44,174 nucleotides of DNA from assembly GCA_009782475.1 (NCBI GenBank), contig WRIZ01000020.1, positions 1 through 44,174 of the forward strand, read 5' to 3'. This DNA is from Oscillospiraceae bacterium. GTDB lineage: Bacteria; Bacillota; Clostridia; Oscillospirales; UBA929. Positions within the stretch are counted from its first letter, which is position 1; each line of letters opens with the position of its first letter. A program made the position numbers and the translations under genes. Of the stretch, positions 15,901-22,818 are shown one piece after another. The notes under the pieces were generated by a model that worked only from the letters and a program-made list of their open reading frames with translations, had not been told where the DNA came from and made no database searches.

Positions 15901-17831
15901 TTGGTAATGTCAAGTTTATTTGATCCGTCTGATCCGACGTCCGTACCTTTGTATTTGGCTTCAATCGTTCCAATGGCATAGAGGCTTGATTCGGTACCGA
16001 CCCATTTATCGCTTAACTGTGTATCTATATCTATTGTGACGGGGTCAATCGGAGGATACGGAGTTGTCTCGTCGGTGCCGTCATATTCCTTGGTATGCGT
16101 CGCCCCGGTGACTTTGAGGAGCCTTTGCTTGATAAACCATTCGTCAATATACGGATCGAAATCACCCGTCAACTCGTAGTTTTCTTCATCATTGCCGCCC
16201 AGTTCAATACCTCTAACGTAGACCTCATAGGGTGTGTGTGACGGTTTTTCATGGAAATTGGCGTCGTACATATCATCAAAATCACCTATAACAGTGTAAT
16301 ATAATTCGTCGGAGTTGACGACAATACCGGAGCTGGAGGGGATTGATATTTTTTTAATTTTATCTACGACCTGCTCTCGGTCATATATTTTATAAAAGTC
16401 GAGACTCGTTATGGAGGCAATCGGCACAGGTTTCGGGGTGACTTCGATGTCCACCAGTTTCGTTTCCAGTATAACGCCGTTCGAGACGAAGTCTACTTCA
16501 TACCCGCTGTTGTTTACTTTTGGGTATATACCGGGGGTTTTCCAAACAAAATCACCATCAGTAGTCGCTTTGCCGCCTTCCAGTTTGATGCTGGATAGTA
16601 TCGCGGAACCGTAAACGATACTGGATGGGCTGGCCGTCGGCCACTCGGTAACCACGGAACCTCCTCCTCCGTTTCCGCTGGGGGCTTTCGGCTCGTTCGG
16701 GTCGGGCATATCAACCTTGCCGACCCTGTCGTCGTGGATGATGTTGATATGTTGATCCGAGACGATTTCATCCACCCATGCGCCGTTGTGTATATCAATC
16801 TTCTGTTCTGCGTCCGGGTCTTTAGGCTCAACGATATTAAACCTAACTTTCGCGCCCTTGTCGATGAGCAGGATGATGTCGTCGTCCTTGATAATAATCT
16901 TCTGCACCGTACCCTCGTATATGACAAGGGTGTCGTTTGTGTGATAGAAGAGGAAACGCACGGGCTGTACCCCGGCGGCAGGCTTTTTGTCCTCTAATAA
17001 ATAGTCACCTACAGTGACATTTTTCAGGTGAATGGTGTTTTCCCCGCCGCCCGCGACGAGCAGGCGTCCTGATATGGTGACGTTTTCCAGCCATACGTCG
17101 CCGTCGCCCACCCCTTCGGTGATGAAGAGGTCGCCGCTGATTTTAGCATTTTGGAGCGTCACGCCCGGTTTACGGATGACAACATGTCTGTATGTCTCAC
17201 CCTCCGCGTCAAGGGTTTCATCCAAGATCGTCCGTGTCACATTGAACAGGAGCTGCGCCGCCTCGCCCAGCGAGAGGGGTTTTTTCGGCATGAAATTGTT
17301 GTTGTATCCGATGATATAACGGTTGTACTCCATCGCTTTCACGGCGGGTTCTGCCCAGTCGGACACATTGTCTATGTCGTTAAATTTGGATGTTGTTTCC
17401 GGGGAAGTGAGACGGAGGATTTTATGTAAGATAAACGCCGCCTGTTCGCGGGTGATGATGTCTTCCGGCGCGGCGATCATAACGTCCTCTCTATAGCTAT
17501 ATATAATCTTGAGTGCTCTGGCGATCTCTATATCCCCGGCGTACCAAGCGTCCGGCGATACATCTTCGTAACCCGACGGGTCGGGCGCGGGGAGGGCGTC
17601 ATATCCGAACGTGCGGTTGATCATTTGAAGGAATTTGGCGCGTGTAATGGCTTCGTCAAGATGTTCTATCATGTCGCCGCGGTCTGTAATGCCGTGTGTG
17701 CGGCAATATTCCAAAGCCGAAATCGCCCAATGACCCGGCTCCGCAGCGAACACACCAAACGGCAGGAGAGCGACGGCCAGAGAAAGGGTCAGCAGGATCG
17801 ATAAAACGCGTTTGAAGGCGAGCTGTTTCAA
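12957..17831 (-). CDS. Large S-layer-homology surface protein with YDG/MBG-type and GLUG-like repeats
   Basis: This 1624-residue exported adhesin-like protein has a signal peptide at 1-30 and three SLH domains at about 31-205, which bind pyruvylated wall polymers in Gram-positives. A beta-helix-like segment follows at about 215-290. From about 440 to 1250 there are repeated YDG and MBG-type modules: the phrase GATHTK(E/V)YDGTD occurs twice, KTYDGNN once, and SKTYGDTE and NKTYGDDA mark MBG-like units. GLUG-like repeats lie at about 1375-1530 (FDGQGFTISGL, VGGIAGINFG, IIGSIVGWNAG), then a proline run and an acidic tail. The start is TTG 17831 behind AGGGGGG. The GLUG part is visibly more AT-rich than the rest (about 35-40% GC by eye), which suggests domain shuffling. 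The binding target is unknown. Confidence 0.88.
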   Translation of the reverse strand: MKQLAFKRVLSILLTLSLAVALLPFGVFAAEPGHWAISALEYCRTHGITDRGDMIEHLDEAITRAKFLQMINRTFGYDALPAPDPSGYEDVSPDAWYAGDIEIARALKIIYSYREDVMIAAPEDIITREQAAFILHKILRLTSPETTSKFNDIDNVSDWAEPAVKAMEYNRYIIGYNNNFMPKKPLSLGEAAQLLFNVTRTILDETLDAEGETYRHVVIRKPGVTLQNAKISGDLFITEGVGDGDVWLENVTISGRLLVAGGGENTIHLKNVTVGDYLLEDKKPAAGVQPVRFLFYHTNDTLVIYEGTVQKIIIKDDDIILLIDKGAKVRFNIVEPKDPDAEQKIDIHNGAWVDEIVSDQHINIIHDDRVGKVDMPDPNEPKAPSGNGGGGSVVTEWPTASPSSIVYGSAILSSIKLEGGKATTDGDFVWKTPGIYPKVNNSGYEVDFVSNGVILETKLVDIEVTPKPVPIASITSLDFYKIYDREQVVDKIKKISIPSSSGIVVNSDELYYTVIGDFDDMYDANFHEKPSHTPYEVYVRGIELGGNDEENYELTGDFDPYIDEWFIKQRLLKVTGATHTKEYDGTDETTPYPPIDPVTIDIDTQLSDKWVGTESSLYAIGTIEAKYKGTDVGSDGSNKLDITKVELTRSDGGVINYKIPRNNDVEVAGITPKEIIITPTALSKTYGDTETLACSYSGEVGSEIPHFTGFLSREEGDDVGSYKINLGSLTLIDNGIFKASNYSLKLDTTPVYVTITPADYTITISATQDYKMNTGLTSITVGVNGITKGSGVNGEPVAGTLTWYSNPARTTAAVDTDLSTVLSDGTVTLYWRFEATNGNYTTTAKEGSTVFTALPGEPRTLSFAQGSVNKTYGDDAFYNAATPSDGGGAITYDSSNSAVATVDPDTGEVTIVGAGTAVITAVIAAVLDDWLSATNNYTLTVAPKQLTWGANGTVVTKTYDGNNTATVATQPDLGGVINLDTVTVTNGTVTFNNANAGTAKTITVSGTWGITGANAANYTAPTGNPTFTTGTISPATLTITGATHTKVYDGTDTASGITTLTMSGYENGEDIDALGTLTVTAEYDSTNAGTTTLGVTAVTYTGAQNYTITVPQHGLTVAGITTKDIEITGATITPQVYTGASTLLPAAVTAVTFSGNIPQTALVLNSTFSVTAAAFTGGDYNAGTGKPTTITVALFGAAATNYNLTNPTFTGTTAEITKAPGAAVSGSPTVNGKPRFNSITVNTVTNTSGTGQTVEYAISKSSTAPTSGWQDAADATITFYRDNNNQLLVHDTDYYVFARTKSNGNYQAGTAQQRVIATDHATEVNNINIWTMDWTLTSSYVLVENITLSAGWTPISNFIGTFDGQGFTISGLDCSLFGVVSGDGTVRNVGIVGSTPIKSSGGVMVVEAPVKREAVGGIAGINFGIIEFCYTEVNITYHTDDTNQVIIGSIVGWNAGFVNNCVALNEYIHIHVDSGNFGRVVGYNDAGYLGTGETNNNYANVDVLEKTWEGTTSNIPFSSNEGVTPINTSWTWESAGFTDPCWTDNPPPNVPSPPPPPMVAQSSLDAKEPDPIEVPAGDEEAIEPDNTEDDDPTDSDGGDDGLTPQEAIQDLNQLLSLCNAAKYI

Positions 17832-17882
17832 TGGTATACCCCCCTAATATATGGAAACGGCATCTGCATACTTTTCTATTCT

Positions 17883-17911
17883 AAAATATCATAGAAATCC
17901 GGGTTTTGCAA
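17883..17911 (-). promoter_or_regulatory. Promoter of the SLH protein gene
   Basis: On the minus strand, TTGCAA (17911-17906) and TATTTT (17888-17883) are 17 bases apart, about 50 bases upstream of the TTG start at 17831. The surrounding 60 bases are AT-rich compared with the flanking genes, as expected for a strong promoter region. Confidence 0.55.
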
Positions 17912-17957
17912 GGATTATTCACAAATAAATCATGGAATTACGGTGCATAAATGCCAA

Positions 17958-17985
17958 AGCCGCCGATCTGCCAAGACCGGCGGCT
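17958..17985 (-). terminator. Terminator hairpin downstream of tRNA-His
   Basis: AGCCGCCGATC (17958-17968) pairs with GACCGGCGGCT (17975-17985) with one mismatch. It begins 9 bases beyond the encoded CCA of tRNA-His on the minus strand and is followed there only by a short T-run (TTTGGCATTTATG). It probably defines the 3' end of the tRNA transcript. Confidence 0.6.
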
Positions 17986-17993
17986 CTGCGATT

Positions 17994-18071
17994 TGGGGTG
18001 AATGACCGGAATTGAACCGGCGACCCCCAGGGCCACAACCTGGTGCTCTAACCAACTGAGCTACACCCACC
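17994..18071 (-). tRNA. tRNA-His (anticodon GTG)
   Basis: A complete cloverleaf can be drawn on the minus strand: acceptor GTGGGTG with CATTCAC, D-arm GCTC/GAGC, anticodon stem CCAGG/CCTGG around loop TTGTGGC, giving anticodon GTG, and T-arm GCCGG TTCAATT CCGGT. Two His-specific identity elements are present: C at position 73 and an encoded G at position -1 (18071). CCA is encoded at 17996-17994. It has its own perfect promoter upstream and a hairpin downstream. Confidence 0.95.
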
Positions 18072-18099
18072 ATTTTTACACGCGAAAGACGACCCAATC

Positions 18100-18128
18100 A
18101 TTATACCATACCCTGCCCGGTTTGTCAA
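18100..18128 (-). promoter_or_regulatory. Consensus promoter of tRNA-His
   Basis: On the minus strand, TTGACA (18128-18123) and TATAAT (18105-18100) are separated by exactly 17 bases, a full consensus sigma-A promoter. The -35 hexamer overlaps the stop codon of yycI. Initiation near 18093 would leave a leader of about 20 bases before the mature tRNA. Confidence 0.88.
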
Positions 18129-18622
18129 GACGCGGGAACGATAACCTCTTCACCTGAAATCACAAACCGCCAGCTGGGTCTGAGCCGCAGCACATCAGGG
18201 GCGATTTGCGCCGCGGTGAAAACCAGCTCGCATTCTTCCAAAATGCCGGATTTTTCCCATGCGGCGGTAAAGCCCAGCAGGCAATACCCGGCGGAATGGC
18301 AGACTTTGTTGTCGATCGGGAGGGCTTCTTCCCAAAGCCATTGCCCGGCAACCGGCGTTACCACCCTCAATCCGCGAACCGCCGCTTCGCCGGACACCGG
18401 TTCCTTAGCCCGCTCAACATCATATGTCAGAGAACTTGTCTGCGGCAGCTGTTCGGGTTTGGCAGCGAGGCCGTTTCGCTCTAAGGCGGCGCACAGGTTT
18501 TCCGTCGCCGCCCTTTCCTGCGTCCGCGTCTGCATTTCGCCAATCAAAAGAAACCCGCCCAAAATGACGTTTACGGATAGCAGGAGGAGGAGAAGGAGTG
18601 TCTTTGCTTTCGCCCAATTCAT
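18125..18622 (-). CDS. yycI: YycI-like regulator of WalRK
   Basis: This membrane protein of about 165 residues has one N-terminal helix and an extracellular domain; in Firmicutes, YycI acts with YycH to modulate the WalK kinase from outside the membrane. The start MNWAKAKTLLLLLLLSVNVI matches the usual YycI opening (MNW, KAKT, then a helix). ATG 18622 overlaps the yycH stop as ATGA; the frame extends a few codons further to a TTG, which is less likely. The protein is shorter than B. subtilis YycI. Function is inferred from position and N-terminal pattern, since this family diverges strongly. Confidence 0.75.
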   Translation of the reverse strand: MNWAKAKTLLLLLLLSVNVILGGFLLIGEMQTRTQERAATENLCAALERNGLAAKPEQLPQTSSLTYDVERAKEPVSGEAAVRGLRVVTPVAGQWLWEEALPIDNKVCHSAGYCLLGFTAAWEKSGILEECELVFTAAQIAPDVLRLRPSWRFVISGEEVIVPAS

Positions 18623-19821
18623 GATCCCACCGCCCAATCAGCCCGCATCATCCCGTTATCATGAAGCGAATACCGCAGCTCTAAGCGGTGATTCTCAGGC
18701 ACAAGCTCCAATGCCTGTTGCAGCGGCAGGGGGATGAAACCGTCCTCTCCGGCCGAGAGGTGGAAAAGCCGCAGAGTCATCTTTCGGATGACGCCGCCTT
18801 CGATTTCAACAACGGCGGGTTCCAGCAGCAAAGGTACGCCCCCGGCTGTCAGCATATATTCGATGACCGTTGTTCCGTCGGTTTGCGACATCCGGCTGAT
18901 CGAAAAACGAGCCAGCCCCGTTATCGGTTCGAGCAGGGATATGGCTTCCCATGCGACGAGGGCGTCGGCCGCGATGGATTGGTCAGCAGAAGCACCATTG
19001 TCCGACCCGGTAAAAACGATCAAGCCGCCGGGGGAGAGTTCGCAGCTCCGCCCGTTGTCCACATCTACGTAAACCTTTGTCTCTTCCCTCATGTAAAACG
19101 GCGTTTCTTGCGGAAAAAACTCCAACGCTTCCAAAAAGGGGATGTAAGCCGGATCGTCGTAACCGGGAAGGGGCGAAACGGTCAAAACAGGGCGGGGGAG
19201 CGGTTCTTCTATGAGCAGCTGCAAAGGGTTCAGCCCTTCGCCCGACTCCGATTCAAAGGCAAACAAACAAGGAGGCAGTCCGGGAAGTTCGGGCTGTTCC
19301 GCGCTCATGGCGGTTTCGGCGCGGTAACAGGCTCCGCTGCCGTCGATCCAAAACAGGCGGACGCCTCCTTCGGCAAAGGAGAGACCCACCCCAACGGCGT
19401 CCCCGCCGCCGGGGTTGTCCGCCGAGAGCCAGGCTGCCAAAAGAGACAGAGGGAAAGGGGCGGAAAACTCAAAGAAGACGCCGTCGAGTGACAGCTCCTC
19501 CCAAAAAGCGGCCTCGCCGAGGACGGCGGGAGATCGCGCCGAACCGAACGCTTCGGTCAGGATGGGTTTATAAACTTCATACACGGCTTCGGTTTCCCCG
19601 CCGTACTGCGCGCCTGTCCGTGTTCCGTCCAGCATAACCGCGCATTTGAACGGAACAGCGGCCGAAGGGGTATAGTCCCGGCGTGCCGGGGCGTATTGGA
19701 TGGGCGGATCAATCCCGTCCCTGCCGGTAAAGACGCTGCCGACCACCCAGTTGCGCCACAAAAGCCAAAGGGCGGAGAGCCCCAATAGGATGATGGCGGC
19801 GGTTTTGACGCGTTCTTTCAT
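18619..19821 (-). CDS. yycH: YycH-like regulator of WalRK
   Basis: This 400-residue protein has an N-terminal membrane helix (about 7-23) and a long extracellular part, and sits directly downstream of walK. YycH proteins restrain or tune WalK together with YycI. The segment FWEELSLDGVFFEFSAPFPL resembles the conserved YycH core. The start ATG overlaps the walK stop by 4 bases, and the stop overlaps the yycI start. Sequence similarity within this family is low, so the gene order walR-walK-yycH-yycI is the stronger evidence. Confidence 0.78.
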   Translation of the reverse strand: MKERVKTAAIILLGLSALWLLWRNWVVGSVFTGRDGIDPPIQYAPARRDYTPSAAVPFKCAVMLDGTRTGAQYGGETEAVYEVYKPILTEAFGSARSPAVLGEAAFWEELSLDGVFFEFSAPFPLSLLAAWLSADNPGGGDAVGVGLSFAEGGVRLFWIDGSGACYRAETAMSAEQPELPGLPPCLFAFESESGEGLNPLQLLIEEPLPRPVLTVSPLPGYDDPAYIPFLEALEFFPQETPFYMREETKVYVDVDNGRSCELSPGGLIVFTGSDNGASADQSIAADALVAWEAISLLEPITGLARFSISRMSQTDGTTVIEYMLTAGGVPLLLEPAVVEIEGGVIRKMTLRLFHLSAGEDGFIPLPLQQALELVPENHRLELRYSLHDNGMMRADWAVGS

Positions 19822-21572
19822 AGGGCTTTACCGCTTTTGGGCAAGGTCAGCGTCACGATTGTTCCCTTGCCCTGTTCGCTGACAACATTCAGCTCGCCGC
19901 CATGGTTTTCGGTGATCTCTTTGGCAATGGCCAACCCCAAACCTGTACCGCCCATCGAGCTGGAACGGGCTTTGTCCACACGGTAAAAACGGTCGAAGAT
20001 ATGGGGCATGTCCTCTTCCGGGATGCCGATGCCGTTGTCGCAGACCGAGATGACGACGTCCCGGGCGGTCGAGTCAGCCTCAACGGCGATATTGCCCCCC
20101 TCGGGCGTATAGCGTATGGCGTTGGTGATGAGGTTGATCAGCACTTGTTCGATTTGGTCGCGGTCGCCGTAGAAAGATCCCGGCAGTTTGCCGACAGACA
20201 GGGAGAGCTTGTGTTTATAGGCCTTTGCTTCCATACGCAACATGTCATACAGCCGGTTGAGCAGCTCCTGTAAATCAAACTCGGCGGCCTGGCGGTCGTC
20301 CTTGCCGTAATCAAAACGTGACAGGGTGAGAAGGTCGCGCACCAGCCGCGTCATGCGGTCGGCTTCGTTCACGATGACCGAGGAAAATTTTTGAATCTCC
20401 TCGGGTGATAAACCTTCTGGCTCCATCAGCGTTTCGGCGTAGCTTTTGATCCCGGTCAGCGGGGTGCGCAGTTCGTGCGAGACATTGGACACAAATTCAC
20501 GGCGCAGGGATTCAAGACGGTTCTGCTCGGTGACATCATGCAGCACCGCCATCAGCCCGCTCTCCGTTTCCCCCGAACCAAACGGGACGACATAGAGGGT
20601 TAAAACACGCTGGTCAATCATCAAATTCCCGGTAAAATAATCCGGCGTGCGCAGTTTTCTCGCTTCTTTGAGAGGGATCAGTCCCTCCATAGCGGCGTAG
20701 GTCAGCTCTTCGTCCTCCCGCAGCCCCAACAAACGCCTGGCGGCCTGATTGAAATGCAAAAGCGTCCCGCCGCGGCTGAAAGCGGCGACGCCGTCTGTCA
20801 TATGCGAGAAGAGCGCGCTGAGCTTGTCCCGTTCGCCTTCGGCGTCCCGCAGGGAACTTTGCAAAGCTCCGGCCATATGGTTGAACGCCTGCGTTAAGGT
20901 GCCGATCTCGTCCCGGGAATGCACTTCGAGCTTTTCCGAAAAATCTCCGGCGGCCACTTTGGCAGCCCCGCGCGTTAGATTTTCGATCGGTGTGGTCATG
21001 GTTTTGGAGAGCAGCATGGAGAGGATGAGCGAGAAGGTCAGGCCGAGGATCATGGCTTGCAGGATGACAAAAAAGAGGCTCCGGCTCTGCTCGTTCAACG
21101 CTTGTTTTTGGTCGCGCACATAGATGATATAGTTGAAAACCCCGTTTCTGTCATCAATCGGGATGGCGCAGTCAAAAAAGGCTTCCCCCATCCGCTGCTC
21201 GCACCCGTTTTCCCCGCCCGCCGCCGTCAGGATATTGGGCGTGAGGTCGATGAGCCCGTCCACCGCGCCAAACAGCACGCCGCCCGACATATCCATCAAA
21301 CACATCTGACGGCTGCTTGCAATGCCCAAAATACCGCGATAGGCCAGTAGTATGTCCCAAACCTGTGTCCCGCCTTCGCCGGAAGCGTCCCGCAGCTGCT
21401 CCACAAACTCCGTATTCTGCCCGAAGGCGGAATCCATTGCCCCGTTGAATTCATTCGCGTAGAATCGCGCCACCGCTCCGTTGAGGAAGACACCCGTCAC
21501 CGCCATCAGCGAAACGATCAGCAGAAGCAGGATGAGCACCAGCTTCATGTACAGGCTTTTAAGCACGGCCAT
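19818..21572 (-). CDS. walK: Cell-wall sensor histidine kinase WalK (VicK/YycG)
   Basis: This 584-residue membrane kinase senses peptidoglycan state and phosphorylates WalR. Layout: helix 1 about 10-30, external domain 31-165, helix 2 about 166-188, HAMP 189-241, PAS about 250-350, HisKA with His366 in VSNVSHELRTPL, and HATPase 465-580 with the N box NLITNAIRYTPEGG, DNGIGIP and GTGLGLAIAKEI. This is the standard WalK architecture. The gene starts inside walR (14-base overlap), so the two are translationally coupled, and its end overlaps yycH by 4 bases. Confidence 0.95.
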   Translation of the reverse strand: MAVLKSLYMKLVLILLLLIVSLMAVTGVFLNGAVARFYANEFNGAMDSAFGQNTEFVEQLRDASGEGGTQVWDILLAYRGILGIASSRQMCLMDMSGGVLFGAVDGLIDLTPNILTAAGGENGCEQRMGEAFFDCAIPIDDRNGVFNYIIYVRDQKQALNEQSRSLFFVILQAMILGLTFSLILSMLLSKTMTTPIENLTRGAAKVAAGDFSEKLEVHSRDEIGTLTQAFNHMAGALQSSLRDAEGERDKLSALFSHMTDGVAAFSRGGTLLHFNQAARRLLGLREDEELTYAAMEGLIPLKEARKLRTPDYFTGNLMIDQRVLTLYVVPFGSGETESGLMAVLHDVTEQNRLESLRREFVSNVSHELRTPLTGIKSYAETLMEPEGLSPEEIQKFSSVIVNEADRMTRLVRDLLTLSRFDYGKDDRQAAEFDLQELLNRLYDMLRMEAKAYKHKLSLSVGKLPGSFYGDRDQIEQVLINLITNAIRYTPEGGNIAVEADSTARDVVISVCDNGIGIPEEDMPHIFDRFYRVDKARSSSMGGTGLGLAIAKEITENHGGELNVVSEQGKGTIVTLTLPKSGKAL

Positions 21573-22269
21573 CCCCCGCGAACAGATACCCGGCTCCGCG
21601 CTTGGTCAGGATGTAAACCGGTTCGGCAGGGTTTGGCTCGATCTTTTCCCTCAGCCGCCGGATGGCGACGTCAACCACCCGCAAATCGCCCATGTATTCG
21701 TAGTTCCAAACCTTGTGCATCAGTTCCTCGCGGCTGGCGATCCCTCCGGCGTTGCGCATTAAAAAGAGCAGCAGGTCGTATTCCCGCTGGCTCAGGTCGA
21801 TCGAGTGCCCGTCAACGGAGACTTCCATCCGCCCGGTGTGCAGTTTGAGCCTGCCCGATTCCAAAATGTCGGCTTCGGCGGCCTCAGCGGCTTCCCGCGT
21901 CACCGAAACCCGCCGTATGTTGGCCGCCACACGAGCCAAAAGTTCTTTGACGGCAAAGGGTTTGGTGATGTAGTCGTCGGCACCTAGCTCCAGCCCCATC
22001 ACTTTGTCGTTTTCTTCCTCACGCGCCGTCAGCATGAGGATGGGCACGGCGCGGTTCTCGCGGCGAATGGCTTTGCAGACGGTAAACCCGTCCATTTTGG
22101 GAAGCATGACGTCTAATAGGATCAAGTCGGGCTTTTTCTCCAAAGCGAGGCGCAAGCCGGTTTCCCCGTCGGCCGCCGTCAGTGTTTCGTACCCGGTACG
22201 CCGGAGGTGGAAATCCAAAATATCGACGATGGTTTTCTCGTCCTCAACAACGAGCACGGTCTTTTTCAA
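21559..22269 (-). CDS. walR: Response regulator WalR (VicR/YycF)
   Basis: This 236-residue OmpR-family regulator of cell-wall turnover genes has a receiver domain with ED at 9-10, phospho-acceptor Asp53 in LLDVMLPKMDG and Lys103 in TKPF. The winged-helix domain contains SQREYDLLLFLMRN and the typical end DVAIRRLREKIEPNP...RGAGYLF. Its start overlaps the NUDIX gene stop by 4 bases. In many Firmicutes walR heads its operon; here it lies in the middle of a ten-gene run. Confidence 0.95.
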   Translation of the reverse strand: MKKTVLVVEDEKTIVDILDFHLRRTGYETLTAADGETGLRLALEKKPDLILLDVMLPKMDGFTVCKAIRRENRAVPILMLTAREEENDKVMGLELGADDYITKPFAVKELLARVAANIRRVSVTREAAEAAEADILESGRLKLHTGRMEVSVDGHSIDLSQREYDLLLFLMRNAGGIASREELMHKVWNYEYMGDLRVVDVAIRRLREKIEPNPAEPVYILTKRGAGYLFAGDGRA

Positions 22270-22799
22270 AGCCCCTTCCCCCTCATCAACGCGTATTTCA
22301 TCAATCCGTAGCAGGTTTTCCCGTCTTCGATCGTCCCGTCTATAACCATCGAAACAGCCTGGTCAAACGGAACCAGCCGGCAGGTCAAAATCTCGCCTTC
22401 ATCGGGATGCGGCTGCCCGGCGATCAGCCCGGTGGCCAAATAGAGCCAAAGGATCTCCGAATCATAGCCGCCGGTGGGGATCATGCGGCCTAAAAACTCA
22501 ATGTGCGAAGCGGTATACCCCGTCTCCTCGCCGAGTTCGCGCAGCCCGGCCTGCAGTGGGTCTTCGCCCGGCTCCAGCCGCCCGGCCGGGAGTTCGAGCA
22601 GCTCTTTGCCGATCGCGTAACGGAACTGCCGCACCATAACGACGCGGTTTTTGTCATCCAACGCCAAAACGGCGACGCCGCCCGGATGGCGCACCACCTC
22701 GCGCGTGGCGGGCAGCCCTCCGCAATCAACGGTGTCACGCTCGACCGTGAAAACATGGCCTGTGAAAATTGTCTCACCGATTATTTTCCGTTCGGTCAT
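22266..22799 (-). CDS. NUDIX hydrolase, ADP-ribose pyrophosphatase type
   Basis: This 177-residue cytoplasmic enzyme is predicted to hydrolyse ADP-ribose to AMP and ribose-5-phosphate. The NUDIX box GX5EX7REUXEEXGU is complete in GRLEPGEDPLQAGLRELGEE plus TGY, and the upstream ELLPAGRLE-type element (KELLELPAGRLE) fits the ADP-ribose branch. It lies between the LRR protein gene (19-base gap) and walR (4-base overlap). Substrate is assigned by subgroup resemblance. Confidence 0.88.
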   Translation of the reverse strand: MTERKIIGETIFTGHVFTVERDTVDCGGLPATREVVRHPGGVAVLALDDKNRVVMVRQFRYAIGKELLELPAGRLEPGEDPLQAGLRELGEETGYTASHIEFLGRMIPTGGYDSEILWLYLATGLIAGQPHPDEGEILTCRLVPFDQAVSMVIDGTIEDGKTCYGLMKYALMRGKGL

Positions 22800-22818
22800 A
22801 TACAGCCGCCCCCTATCG

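Noticed and set aside
12957-17831. A CRISPR array or tandem DNA repeat array inside the region of repeated phrases
   Set aside because: The repeats are diverged, of protein-domain length and in frame; no short identical repeats with regular spacers occur.
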